From Membranipora membranacea (lineage: Eukaryota; Bryozoa; Gymnolaemata; Cheilostomatida; Membraniporidae), in assembly GCA_914767715.1 (NCBI GenBank), contig OU612067.1, forward strand, positions 13,523,001 to 13,587,000: 64,000 bases of DNA, given 5' to 3'. This document shows, piece after piece, positions 25,301 to 40,300 of the stretch (position 1 is the stretch's first letter; each line of letters starts with the position of its first letter). The notes beneath the pieces were generated by a model. It saw nothing but the letters and a program-made list of their open reading frames with translations. It did not search any database and was not told the origin of the DNA. The position numbers and the translations under genes are program-made.

Positions 25301-28300
25301 GCTGACAGTTGAATGGCACTACTAGGAACCCAAGCAGAGTTTGAGCTTTAGAACTAGTTACGAGCAAGAACCTGGCTGATAGGGACAGACAGCGTCAGTC
25401 AGTTTTACTCGCTATATACAGTACTCACATGAATACGAGTTCGGATTCTCGGCGCACGAGATGATTCTTTTCGTTGATCGTCTCAAGCCAGCTAGATAAT
25501 AAAGCATCTTCATCCACACTAGCTGATGTATTAGAATCCTCACTACCCATTGACATGTGATCAGCTAGAAAAAAAGAAATATTTAGCGATAAAATATAAG
25601 TTATAAATAAATATAGTTTGATGCAGAAAAGTTTGATTAAATTCAATGAATTGTTTAATTCAATTCAGGCCTTTTTTAAATTTAATTCACAGCAGATGAG
25701 TATAATTTTATCCGGCTTTCTGGGCCACAGTATGTGAGACATGGACAGGTTATGTTTTGGAGTTACCTTATACTTGTGATAGAAGCACAACTCCTTATTC
25801 CACTAAGAGAACTGGTCAAACGCCTAAGCAATTTAAAATTGTGAACACGCTCAAATATTACCACTTAAATATCTACCACAGGTTTGTAGTGACCCTTTAC
25901 AACTTCTTTCCTAGTTAATTGGCATATGCAGCATATTAAACCTTTGCAATACACACAACAATATCATGTCAGTTTCATAATCCTTGATTTTGCCAATACT
26001 GATTCGCATCATAGCGTTTTCAATTTCGTAACCGTTGGACCCAATCGTTGCTGTTAAACATCATACCGTTGCCTACGCTGTACTTACCATTTCTGATAGC
26101 TTGTTCCAGAGTTCTTCCTTTCTCCTCTAGCTCTATTTGTTTGGCGTCTATCAGCTCGAGTTCACGGGCTATATCATCTGGGGTAACCCCCAAATCTGAT
26201 TGTACCTAAACAGCAGAACATAAGTCTTACATTCTTTACTAATTTATTATTGTACTTTGTTTGAAAAAGTTCTGTTAGATTTAATTTTTAGGAAAACATT
26301 TTCCTAGATATTCTTTGGGAGATGATCAGCTTCCACAAAAATTGCATGGTAATGCATGGAAACAAAGAACACAAAGTTAAAAATTATCACTCATGGCATC
26401 ATTGGAGGAAATTAAATGCACTTAAATGGGAGTTGTCTTCTCAAACAACAAGGCGGAAACTACACCCTTCTAGACACCACACTCAAACATGTAACTATAT
26501 ATTACCCTGCAACACAAGCTAGCATGCAATTACTAATCGAGAAGATTATGCCTTTTGTGTTGGTTGGACAGTCATTCTGGTTTGGGGTAGCATGAAAGGA
26601 TCGATTTGATATTTTAAGGGGAGCAGAATGGTTGCAGTAATCATAGTTGCCTTCCCACATCATTTTTTGAGAGGAGACAACTATAACTTCCAACCAAACC
26701 GCTCTTTAGAGTGTGGAGCACAGAAAGCGCCATTTACCTTGCCACATTCCAACTAGACAAACAAAACATGTAGTAGGTTAAATAGACATGCCATAGGAAC
26801 TGTTAGCAAACATATATAAGGACTCTCAGCAGACACCAACAAAGACCAGACACCGCAAACATACTAGACGGTTCGCTCCTATGCCACTCAAGATTTAATG
26901 CCACCTTGCAGTGTGATGTCACACTGAAGTGGCAGTAAACCAGAGGTCATAGGTTAAACCCATCTACATCATACATGGAAGAGGTTTAGCCAGGTGTTAG
27001 TCGAACTGTAAAATCTCCCCTCATCACGCTTAACCAACCTTTCGTATGTCGGTACAGAAACAGGTTATCATTCCGATAGATAGATAAGAATAGTTTCCGA
27101 ATAAATATATCTATTTTGGGATGCTTCTATATACAGTGTGATGGCTATTATCATATACATGTTATATATTGATAGAAGACTAAGCATATTCCATCCAAAT
27201 ATGGGCATCAGCAGCACCATTTTCCCTCCCAGTACCGCTGACGGTGATTAATATTGAAGTAAGCAGGGATATTACCAGTATGTAACTATATACAAGAAAT
27301 GCTCTCATATAGTAGTGTGTTATAGAGAGATTTCAAACACTGGAAATATCTATAATAGATAGATGAGATTAACATACTAGCCGACTATATAATAAATGTC
27401 ATATAGATCAAATTTGGGACAACTTTGCCTGCAATTTGGAGTTGTTTGCCCTTCACCAGTTGCTTATATTTCACAAACACAGGCAAAGAAGGTCAAATTT
27501 GGTCTACGTTTAGCATAAGTAATCGAGCCAGCCTAGCTTGATAGAAGGGGAGGGTCAGGGGCAACCTCTAAATGGGAAGGAAAGAAGACAACCCCTAGCT
27601 AAACCCTAATATAAATTCAGGGTACTTCCACACAACGTAATTGAAAATTTAAACGTCAACTCTCAACTTGTATCACATATAACACTGAGGTTGTGCTGTC
27701 TAGTAAACTATAAATGGACACTGGTGAACAATTTCTAAGACATTTACTCTCGTTAACCAAGTGCACGATTACATGCTGTGTGTAATGGGTAGTTGTGGGA
27801 ACAAGATAAAACATTGTTGTGTAGTTATAAACGCGGTGTATCATAATACAATTATACAGGGCACCAGAAATAACAACAAGCTACAACAACATGCTACCAA
27901 CCAAACCACTCTTGAATGACATGAAGTATTCACACAAAAGGCACACCCATCCTTCCTCTCTAGCTTAATAACTTCTACATAAATTCAGCAAAGTAAAGAT
28001 TTGATTTGAGCGAAATTCTCAGTAAAAGTTCAAGGTTGATTTTTTGCATCTGTGCAACCGGACTAGAATACGTAACCTAAATTTAGGATTCTTGTAATCC
28101 CAGACTAGAATTGTTGATCAGATAGAGTTGATTATCAGATTGTGAGCTGAGCTCCCTGACAAGAGTAATACCCATCAGTTAGTGGTGGTGCTATATAGAA
28201 TATCAACCATAGACATAATACGTACCCTGCGTTTAGGAGGCATAGGCCTGGGAGGAGCTGGTTTATTTCTTTTCTTTGCAGATTCAGGAGATTTGGTGTC

Positions 28301-31300
28301 ACTGCTATTCAGTTCATTGAATTTACTCTCGTCAGAATTCACAGAATTGTTCATGGATTCTGAGAGAGATTCATCGTTATTATGATTAGGTTGAGAGGAC
28401 AACTTTGTATCAATAACAGGAGTAGTTGTATCCATAGCTGGTTTGATAGACTGAGATTCTGTAGGTGGTTGCAAGCTTTTAGTGTCAATGGTAGGAGCAG
28501 GCGGAGTAGGGGCCTTTTTCTTTTTATGTCTTATGCTAGGAGTTTTCTTCAAAACGTCTGCAGATTTCACCTGCTCATGCACAGTCAGTTTTGTTCTGTG
28601 GGATGCCTCTGCTTCCTCCTCACTATCACTAACTTCAAATGGATTAAAGTGAATAACCTTTTTCTGTTTTGGTTGTTCAGCGACGTTACCATTTGTTATA
28701 TTTACTGGCTGCACAGGTGAATTGTGGGTATTGTCCTCAACTATGACATCATCAGCAAATGGGTTGAGGTTGTCGTCATAGTTCTCTGGGGTTTTGACAG
28801 TAGTTGCGACTGGAAGGTCTGAGTTATTATGATTTGAGTTAGATTTAGGATCTGTCGGTTTGTTAACTATAGTTTCATCATTATCATCATCTCCAAACGG
28901 GTTGTGTTCTAAATAATACAAGAAAGAAATGAAAACCATAATTCAAGGAAGAAAAACTACCAACTGACATCCAAACAATACAAGTTACCCATCATCCACA
29001 ATCAATCTCCTCCAAATTGACACAAGTTTGCGTAACAGAGACTTCCAATGTGTTTGTACGCTATCCCAAGTCTTATAATGGGACCGCTGTCACCGATCGA
29101 ATAACGGGAACCGCTATCACCAGTCGTATAACGGGACAACTTCCCGTCAACCAACAACGATGCTTGCCTGTGTTTAGTTGTTACAATGTTTCTTTTCCTG
29201 TTAAACCGAAGCAATTCCTAAGCATAAGTGTGTGAGTGAATTTTAGGTGCTGCTGTTACGTTAAAAATCGCTGTTGGTGAGAATATGAGTTGATATGTAC
29301 GTGCTGGTTGAGTGGCCACACTAAATTAAACCGGAAAAAAATGTACTCACTAAAATAACAATAGATATGGCAGCAAAGTGACTAGAATTGCCACAATCAG
29401 TGACAGCCTGAAATAAAGCACATTGCAAGAAATCTGATGAATATGCAACAGAGTATGAGATTTGCATGCAACTCATTCAAGAAAACACCGAATCCCAGAA
29501 AGCCCTCACACCGAAACCGAGCTTTGATTGTAGGACTTGAGTTTTGTGGCCTGTGTGACGCTGAATAGATGCGTAGGTGCCCACTAACTTCTCTTGTCAA
29601 TGTAAACCTATGGGGGAGGTGGGGAGGTGGGGAGGTAGCATTTAAATACTGCATGACCTAACCTTGCAACAACTTTCAGTAATACCGGAGAATGCTACTG
29701 TATAATTCCGTTGAATGGTGATATCATATTCCCACCAACAGTTAGAAGCATAATGTAAGGTTATGTTATTGTGGCTAAACAATATATCATGACATCTACA
29801 GAGCGGTATCCATCTAAAATGGTTAAATTGGACTCTAAATCACATCAGCGGACAGACGGCCAAATCTGTTAGCAGTTATGTGAGGACACAACTCTGAAAC
29901 ATGAGGGATAATCAAATTGACAAAAAATGAACACAACCCATAGCTCAGTGACCCACCTGTAGGGTAACTCTCTGTTGAGTACCACGTTGAGCGTGCGGAT
30001 TCTTCTTTCCGCTTGATTGACCAATTCTCCAGAGCATCCTCCCAGCCATCCTTAGCCTTAGAAACAGTCTGCTGGATGACAGATTGTCGGGCTGGCTTGG
30101 GAGGCGGTTCCGTAACTGTCTTATGAGACTGATCCATGTAGAATTGCGACTTGGCCGGCGTGCCTGGTGAATAAAACATTCTTTTGGTGATTCTTGCTAA
30201 TCACAGCAGTTGCTACATGGTTCCAATTTGTGACACATAGTTGGAGGTATTTCAAATTTAATTTGTCAACATCCCCATTAATCTTACTGATTGACATGGT
30301 GATATTGAAGCAATCACGCCCTACGTGCTTGTGATATATATGACTGAGATATTCCGCCACAAGTACACCGGACACACTCCACATTTGCATATTCATAAAT
30401 ATGCAGTAATCTTGTGTCGGAAGTTGGCAATTGAAATTCATAGAAATTTAGTAAATATTGATGTTGACAACATAGACGAAACACAGTGTGATTGTCAATG
30501 GCTGACGCAGTGGGAAAATTGTGACACTGTGACTAACAAAGACTGCCAAAACATTTTTGAAACTATTTAAAAAAGTTTAACTGTAAAGAATGTCATCCTA
30601 GCCAAAATGTGGCTTTTTGAAAAATTCAATCAAGGCCTGAGAAAATTTCTGGGCTAATGATATGATTACCTGTTGCGACGGTGTTTGGTCTAGGAGGAGC
30701 CTTATCACTGTTTTGTTTATTCCTCATCTGTACAGTGTCTCGTGGAGGTGAGGGCCTGGTCAGCGCTCTGTCTGACCGGGACGCTGCCGGAGCTTCTTTC
30801 TTTGAGTCAGGCTGTTGTTTCTTAGTCACAGCCGGAGATGCTGACGGCCTGGTGGGTCGAGGACTCTTTCCTACAGGCAATGAGTAATTCATATATAACA
30901 TACAATAGAATAGTGATTTTTTTGCAGTGGCGGTAGGAGCATTTCTTTCAAATTGGTGGGTTTAAATCCATACAAAAAATTGACAAGTGACATAAAGTTG
31001 GAATAGCAGTTTTCCAGCTGCATACCACTCATAAAAAGGCAGACATATAAAATAAAGAAAAGCATCAGGTAGCATAGCTGAGCAACGGACAAAACATAAG
31101 TATTTGGACAGGAAAAGGGAGGAACTGGAGAGAGGATTGTGACGCAAGAAAACGGTGAAACACAGTGATTTACCACCTGACAATCACTTGTTTGGGTTTG
31201 TCAAACAATCCATAACCCGATGACATCTTGTTTCAATGGTCTGATCATCTATACAGGGAAGCCATCAATTATCTCTATCTCCACAACCAGTAATCATAAT

Positions 31301-34300
31301 AAAATTACATTTAACTGTTGTAATAAGCCTAAGGTTGTTGTAAATTTATCAGGTGAGACGTAAAATGTCTGCTGAATGCAAGTGCTTGTTTTTTGTTACT
31401 GTCAACACAGCAAATGTAAAATGATGTCTGAGAGTTTCATAACAAACGGTGTACCAGCATAATGGTAAACCTTGCTGCATAGTCTCACTGAAACATGAAA
31501 GCTGTGCAACAAGTAACAGAATGAATAATGAAATGTTAGTAAAAAGAAATGAGACAGCACCCGATCACCAAGAATGCAGACAGCCAAAGGTAAAACACCA
31601 CAGCAGCAGAACACCTCAAAAGCATCAGCCCAGACAGAAGGCGGAGCCTAGACAGAGAGGCGGAGCCAGACATAGCACACTTACTCTCACTCTCTTCATC
31701 AGTGATGTTATCATCACTACGCTGAAGCCGCTGATTTTCATTGGGCGATGGTGTTGTATCGGCAGCAGTGATTGGTGGATTGATGGCTTGGTCCTCCTCA
31801 CGGCAGGTTATAGGCATGCAAGAGGGTGAAACAGAGGAGGGTTGTGGGGGAGGTGATGGGCTTCTATTTGGTGCATCACTCTCACTCACTGACTCAACTT
31901 CCTTTAAAACTATGTTACTCTCTGGAGTACTACCATCTACTAGCATTGAGCTTTCACTAGCGAAATCATGGGCCTCTGTTTGGGTGTCTGGATTTTGGGT
32001 TGGCTTGATATCCATTGGGATATCCGCAGAAGTGATCACCTTGGTGGGTTTAGCCGAAATATTATCAAAATCTTCATGAGTATCAGCTGTAACAGCAGAA
32101 CTTGTTTGACCTCTGGCAGCAGACACAAAGGGCATTGTATCTTCAGTTCTAGCGAGCTTTGGTTCCTCAAATTCACTAACAGATTTTTCATCAGCACTGC
32201 CAGAGGACAACTTAATCTTCAGAGCCGCTTTTTCAACATTATGAGCCTCTCTTTCAGTGTTTAGAGGACCTTGGGTATTGTTGTTATCAGGTTTTGCTTC
32301 TACTGCTGCTGACTCGCTTCTTATGAGCCTCTTAGCTGAATATACTGGTGGGCTTTTTGGTGGAGATTTTGTAGGGGCATTACTAAACATTGCAACTTTC
32401 TCTTGCACAGGGCTGGATTTCCCGCCTAATAAGAAACCTAAGAAAGCCTTTGCCTCTGCTGGAGTTGTTGGGGTCGTAGGGGTAGGGAGGTTAGAAAGAG
32501 AAGCGCCGCTGGATCTTCTATTGATAGAAGAAGAAGGGCTTGCTGACACTACAAATCAAATTGGGTGCAAAAATCAACACTACAAGCTGAAAGGTTGCAA
32601 AATAAAGCGAGATCACAGGTAGCTGTATTAAGTAGAAACACAGTAGTTACAACTTCAATCTATATTATTTGGTTAGCGTGCAAAATATGGAAGAGATTGT
32701 CTAGAAGTAGCAATAAACAGTGCATGCAAAATATGAAACAAATCAGGGCTACATTCAAAAATGAAAATCACACAAATCGATAATAGCAAAGAACAGGCTT
32801 TTGTGGGCCATGCTTTAGCTATGAGGGTGTATACAGAAATCATGCCTAACATAGGGGAGGGGAAGTAGCTAATATAACGTATAAAGTTTATATGAAGAAG
32901 GATTTGAAATATTTGTGGAGGAGTATAGCCACAATCACTGCCATCAGCGCGACTGACAAAAGAAATCACGCTCAAGTTTTCATTCCCACAAATAACCCAC
33001 AATCATCAACCACAATAATATCAAATGACAAATATTACTGATAGAAATTCCATTTCCAAAACTGAATACCTCCTCACAATTTTCAAGTTTGGACATGCTA
33101 TGTTGAAGGTTTGAGTATAGTTTGATTCGGATTGAAGGGAATTGGATTGGATTGGGAAGGTGCAGCATGCCTTGGTTTTTTGAACAAAGTTGGAGTTTAT
33201 AAATAAATAGCAAGTGCTGGCAACAAAATTTGCTAATGATATTTTTCAGGGAGATATTTTACTCTTTGCATGTTGCAGCTAGGGCCATATTTCTTACCTG
33301 TAATATTCATTGCACTGAGAGGGCGACGGCGAGCGGATGATACGGAGTCAGTTGCAGGTAAATCAGAAGGTCTACGTGATTTGCTTGCAGTATCTAATCT
33401 CAGACTAGGAGCTGTAGGTGTTGTATTGGGACTAGGTCTGGTCACGGATTTTACACTTTGAGCACGTTTAGCACGAACAGGGGCGGAGGGGGTGCTAGTT
33501 AAACTGATGCTAGCTTTACCTAGATAGATAAGATAGGAATAAACTAGATAGAAGTAAAAAAAGGGCACAGGCACCAGAACCTCGGACCAAATAATCACAT
33601 AAAAATCTAGCGAGAGAATAATTATGACTAAGTTTGCAGCTTGTAGCATGCAGCAGGATGAATCATGCCAAAAAGTTATTAATTTTGCAGGGTGTGTGAT
33701 AATTATAAGATATCTTGGCTACTGAGGTAGATGACAGAGATACCCGGCAGGGAGTGGGTCACCACCTAGCATTTAATGCTTATGAGTCACAAACATAAAA
33801 AATCAAAAATGTACCAGCGAGACAAAATTAAAATATTATAATTTTATCACTGTATAGTGCACATTTATAATGTGTCACTCAACATTGTGATCAAATTATG
33901 ACATATTAATTTAATCACATCAGCTCATATATATGATGAGTGACTCAGGGAGATGATCATAATCTTAATTGCCAGGAGTAATAATAGCCACCAATCTCAT
34001 GGAATAGGAGGACACATCAAGGGATTCAGAAGCCAATTCCAAGTACATGAGGAGAAGCAAATTTGGCACAGAGTATTTCTCATCAGCCCATGAGAGTATC
34101 AATAGAAAGCATAAGCCAGACTTACTTGTCGCTTGACTCAATGGAGAGGAAGCTGCCGCAGCCACTGCTTTGTCTGTTGAGCTGTCAGACTTGGCATCCG
34201 TCTTGCTTTCTTCCCTAATGGTATCTCTAGACAGTGCTCTGCTCTCTACAGCTTTGTTGATTCCTGACTCTTGACTAGAAGAAATACTGCCCTGTTTATC

Positions 34301-37300
34301 ACCATCAGCCAATGGTCGACTGCTTTTTATTGGAGATTTTGGTTTTGTTGGTTTATCTACCGAGACATTGTTGGTATTGGAGTTATCTTCTGTTTCTTCT
34401 GGAATGTTTTCACTTTCGGTTTCCTCAAATGGGTTAAACGGATTCTTTCTCTCCTTCTTAGCAACTATCTCATCGTCAGTTTTAGTGCTAGGTTTATCTT
34501 CAACTACTGTTGGGGGAGTTTTCACTTCACCATCCCTTAGCTCAGTAGCTTTCTCAGCTTCGTCTGCAGAGCTTGTCTCGACCATATTCTCAGTAATGCT
34601 CATAGCCTCTGAGCCATCTGATTCGACATCTGCACTTTCTGCAACCGCTTCTGTCTTTTCAACTCTGTCAACCTTAGCAGGCTCCAAAGCTACCTTAACC
34701 TCTTCAACTACTGGTAATTGCTTGGGTGTAGGATCTGCCAAAGGTTTTGAAGGTTGAGTGGAGGTGTCCACTGTGGTTTCTGTTTTCTTTTCTATTATTT
34801 CAGTTGTAGAAGTTATGTCCACATCCATAGCACCATTTTGTTTTGCAAGTGAGACCTTAGTAGGCTCAGGCTCAACAACGGAAGCCTCAGGCTCAACAAC
34901 AGAAGCCTCAGTTTTAGCTGTCTCAGTTGGTGGAGGACTAGACTCTTTCTCAGAATTTGATGAGGAGATATTTTCTTTGCTACCTGATATTGCCTCTCTA
35001 CCTGCTGAAGTGGCAGCTTTCAATTTCTCAAGTCTAGCCTTAGCGGCAGCGCTAGCTTTACCCGACTCTCTAAGCTGTCGCAGCTTGTTGAGTTTCTCGT
35101 CGAGATTGACACCAACACTGACAGCTCTTGGCATCTGGCGGTCTTGCCCTGTTACCGGCGGGGTTCTTGATCTCAGCACCACTCGATCAGCTTCTGTTCT
35201 AGGCAGCTCAGTAAGTTTTCTACCTGCTGCTGTTACTGGTGACGCTCCCCTAGCTGGAGAGGCACCACCACCCGGAGTAGACTTATTACTTCCTGTATCA
35301 GACTCGCTCAGCGGTTCCAGACCAGCTTTAAACACACTTTTACGCACTGCTGATACTGCTGACTTATCTTGTATTCTCCTCTGCCACTCCGGCCTGGTGT
35401 CTTCTGCTGTCGTTGGAGTGGCAGGCAGAGAAGAGGCGGGTCTGGGCTTTCTCAAACCAGTTAAACCGCTCAAACCAAGCTCTAGACCTGGTCGTACAGG
35501 TGGAATGTCACTCTTCTTAGGAGTTTCTACTACCTTAGAAGCTGGAGATGATAGTGTACTAGTGTCTGATTTACGATTATTTCTCCTGAAGCAGGATCGG
35601 TGATAGAGTTTACCGTCGGCCATATGTTTCTCTATCAGGTATACCTTACCATCACAAGCGACGCAGATGTCTGCACTGGGGGAAACCTGCAACATACGGT
35701 GGGAAAAGAGATAGATTAGTTCACTGTTAAAAGAAGACAGAATCATCTAGCTCAAATTGGTTAAATGGGTACATTTGATAACAGTTAAAACTGGCAGAAT
35801 CCTTATATTCACAAGATATGTTTCAATAATTCCGATTCTGACAGCAGTAGATCATTGAACTCTTTTTAGCAAGATTATTTAGGGATGGCACTTATCAATA
35901 AACTTCAGAATAGCATCAAAAATGGAAGATTACCACCCCACCAACACACCAGCTTGCAGTTAGAGTTATATTTACCTGGCCGGCAGCTGGTGAGGTATTT
36001 TTAGTGAGTACTGGTGTAGGTTTACGTTTACTCTCTGGTTCTCTCATAGTCACAGAGCGACTAACAGGTGTAGAGTGTCTCTTTGGGGCAGTCTGTATAC
36101 CAGGGCCTCCAACTGCAATATAGACAAACAAGAAAAACGTCAACCAACACAACAATTTTTCTTTCCATTGCTACGAGGTTAATATAAATGACCATTTCTA
36201 AATTGGCAAACTTATGAATCAGTTTCAGAAATCCTCAGCCTGGCAATCTTCGAAATAATTGCGGACTTTGCATAAATTAAAAAATTTGTCTTAGCCTACA
36301 TCTTTTTTTAAACACGATGATGCATGGCTCAACTCGGTCAGACTGCAGGTAACTTCATTAAAACTGTGGGTGGATCAAAAATATCATACTGACTCTCGTG
36401 ATCTGACTGGGCATGTAGATCACTGATAAACTAGGCTATCATTACCACAAAAAGAATGTCGTAAGGCTAAGTATGTATCATGCGTGACTTGAATCTGCGC
36501 ATGTGCAAGAACAGTGAGTTTAGTCTGGGTTCTAATTGCAATTTTGGTCTGGGGAGATAGGACAACCCCTGCATAAATTACCAGTCAACTTTAGCTAATA
36601 GTGACAATAGGAGATAACTCTTTCTAACAATTCCGCACGCATTTGTGAGTGTGCCACCAGAGCGGGTAGCCAATCAGATGGCTTCGGAATTCCGAGGCTC
36701 AATTTTGCAGAGATCAGCTCATGCCCAGAGCTGAGCATGCGCAGAATGCAAAAATATCTCAAAACGGTGTGCCAAGAGTGTGAGATTGTGTAGTATTGAT
36801 GAAAGCGTGAAACTTTTGACAGTACAGAAGTTATTTCTTGGCATCTGTACCAGATGTTCTCATCTACTTGGCAAGTTGGCAGCCACTCAAATAGAGACAA
36901 GTCCTCGGCGTAGCTCGTAGCCTGCCTCACGACGACAACAACAAGACAATGGGGACAATCGGCAGCTCACAAGCGGTACAAAAACCTTCCAGGAATAAGA
37001 CATGCAACCTCAAGACAATGGGGACGATCAGCTGCTAAAAAGTTGTACAAAAAGCTTCCAGGAATAAGTACTGATGATACAAGATGTTTCCTAAAGCCAG
37101 CCTACCTATTATGATATAATAAGATCTAACTGGAGAGGGTGGAAATAACATTGTACAAGTGGACGGAGAGTGGAGATGTAATTTAGCTTCTGGGGGTAAG
37201 ACCTCAGAAACAATCGCTGGTATTACCTAACAGATAATGGGATAATATTATGAGTGGGTACTGTGCGGAGAGGGTAATAGGTATTCATTAATCAATCAAC

Positions 37301-40300
37301 GATAAGTGGTCACATCAGACCTGAGCTAAGCCCTAATCAATCTGACAGGCCATGCGAATTGTAGTGATCTCCTGGTTGTCCTGGCATGTAAGCTATTATA
37401 ATGTGTTGATCAGATGGTTGTTTCTGTTTTCATGGCCGATGTAGGCGCTGAAAGAATTTGGTATACAACAGGACTATAATGGGGATTGGCGACCACTTGC
37501 CGCACATCCATCATTACACCGAGATAATAAATATCATTTAAACTTGAAAAAACCTCGCCACATATCAATCAACTATCTAGAAAACTTAGGCCTTTGCTCA
37601 TCAAGTTCTTATACTAGAAATAGGGCACAGACAATATCACTTCTTGACCCCATTCTAAATAAGACCCACAGACAGAAAGAAGTATACCGAGGCAAACCAG
37701 ATTTGGCTAATCAGCGTGAAGACAATTAGGAGAAAGGGAAGACAATTAGGTTTGAGGAGGTTATTTAGACTAATAGATAACCAAGAAACTACAAAGAAAT
37801 CAAGTAATTTCAGTCAAACAGTCCATTAAATAAGGTTGATGAACCTGATAGGGAACATAAGGGGATGAGATAGGTGAGGTGTATCAATTAGCAGAGTGCA
37901 CCTTGACTAATAAAGAGACAGCCATTAGGGCAGCTATTAGGGGTTATCTCCAGATTGATCTGAGAGATTCTGTAGTCCTGGCTAATGGACCTTTCCATTA
38001 ATCATGAAAGTACTGACAATAAAGTTAGATTTATCTCAATTAACACCAGGTGAAATTTCAAGTTTGCCAAAATGAATCCACTATAAATATGTGAAAGTGA
38101 AAATTGTGTGAAATTGAAGCTTATTACGATTGTTGCGAGGCGCCCAACCCCATTCATGAGAAGAGACTTTCAAGAATTCGCAATTGCTTGATTACTGACA
38201 AACTGATTTGTTACTTATTGTCAAATGAGCGCTGAAGTAAAAAATTCTTTAGTTGATTTATAAAAAACCGCAGACTTGATTTTTTACAATTCAACCTATT
38301 TAAAACACCATCATAATAATGTACTATTGTTGTTATTGTAAATTGCGCACAGACACGAATGAGTCACTTTGAAATTACTCCAGCGACTTCTTAATAAGTT
38401 ATTCTCGACAGTCAAGGCTGTAATCATTTCAATTCTGCCCTCAAGTCATACATCAAAAACAGGAAAACATTTACATACCTTCAAAGCTTCAAAGCATGAA
38501 GATTAGGCCTACAGCCAGAATCAGAACAGCCTGCCCACAAATTGAGACAGGTTCATGGCAGTGTTTCAAATCTTCAAGTTTTGATACTATTTCCACCTCA
38601 ACTTGGTTTAAATTTAGCCACGTCTCTGATTAATTGCATTCTTAATCTGTGATCAGAAACCGCCCATCAAAATAATATTTCATAATCACATAAAACTTTC
38701 TAATTTCAGTTGTGAATCACAGGGATTATTACCCGAGCTATGCCATTAAACTGTCCATAAAACCAAATACCTCGAGAAAACAGGACTGAATAGTCTATAG
38801 AGAGTTGATAAATGTGTATGACCTATGGATGAACTACAGAAGGCCAGATGGTGTACAATAAATACAGACTATATAAATGGTAATGAGATCGGCAGAGAAT
38901 AATATTGTATAAAATCTTTAAAGCTTGCTCGACATGTATCAGATGACTCTTACATCAATATTATATAACAGCCGGATCTACTCAGGATCTACTCAAGGTA
39001 ATATGAGCCACTTGGATTTTGGATGACCTAATCGTACCATGTGCCGGTCATGTGATCATGGGATAACAGCGGAATTCCCGGGATTGAGGCAGCCTCAAGA
39101 CAATGAGCTCCCATGACGTCAGATGACTCAAATGGAAAGTTGCTTGTTTCCCCAGGATCACCGAGTACCTCTTTGTCTGCTCGGAACAACAGTCATCACT
39201 ATTTTCACCATCTCAGATCAAATCAAGTTCAATACACTGAGTGAAGACCATAGGAGATGGTAAAGAGACAAAGATTGCATAGTTTTTATATCTAATCTGT
39301 AAGTGATTGACCTCATGCGACCTCAGTAGAGAGGGGCATACCACAGGGAAAGAGAGTGATGGTAATTATCAGAGAGATACTGGTGACTAACCAACGATCA
39401 CTCATGATAAAGGAGTCACAAGAGTAGGAATATATCCTTACTCTGTAGTATGTATGAAGTGGAGAACTTCTGCCTTAGATAAGATAACAGTGTACTATGA
39501 TTTGACAATACTAAGTTCAAAATGAGGATTGCGATTTATCATTGTACCACAGTATGACAAGGATAAGGGCGAGATGATATCCATGGGACAGAAACCCGCC
39601 ATAGTACAGGATGACATCAGAAAGGAATGTGTTGTCATCATGGACAACAAGTCAGTGATGGTGACAGGAAACGTCACATGAGAGAGTACTAATTGCTCAG
39701 CAGAAAGCAGGAACTTTGATGTCCAAATTCAGCATAGGTGGACAAACTGCTCACCACAAGAGGGAACTAACAGTCAAAATGAGTCAATCATTTTCTCATT
39801 ATTAGCAAGAAAACAAAGAACAACACATGAAAGGCAGCACCAACAATAGTACACTCTGAGCCAAGTAGATGAAAGTATACATAATAAACTACTAGCAGAT
39901 TGTAAACAATGAAGTAATGAGAATCCCAGCTTGGAATGTGACAGCGGAATAATAACAAACCAAGGCAACAATGGTTGATGAAGATTAGAGCGAGTAAAAG
40001 TGGGAACTCCCAGGGCATCGGCAGCAAATTAATTTGCACTTGGTGGGAGTTTGTTTGGGTTGAGGCCACAAAGCAAAGACAGGGCAATATACAGGCTCAA
40101 GGTATGTAGTCAGCGAATGATAATAGGACAAAACAATGGAATGCAGTGCAGAAACTGTTTAGTCTTCAGTCAATCACTACTGTCATCACTTAAGCGTATT
40201 GATTATGCCTTCGGCATCCTATTTTTAACCTCTGTAGATGGATTATGTAGATGATCTGTTCGTAAATCAGAATGTCAGGGAAACCAGACCCTGATGTTAC

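Noticed and set aside
31536-31684. Extension of the minus-strand frame past exon 7 of the MICAL-like gene
   Set aside because: A good donor (gtaagtg, 31678-31684) ends the exon, and the next exon continues the frame. The extra codons are read-through into the intron.
34758-35603. 281-codon plus-strand open frame opposite the large MICAL-like exon
   Set aside because: It is the antisense shadow of a long Ser/Glu/Lys-rich coding exon. Its composition (Ser/Leu/Val/Ala-rich) is that of a reverse frame, and it has no splice or start context.
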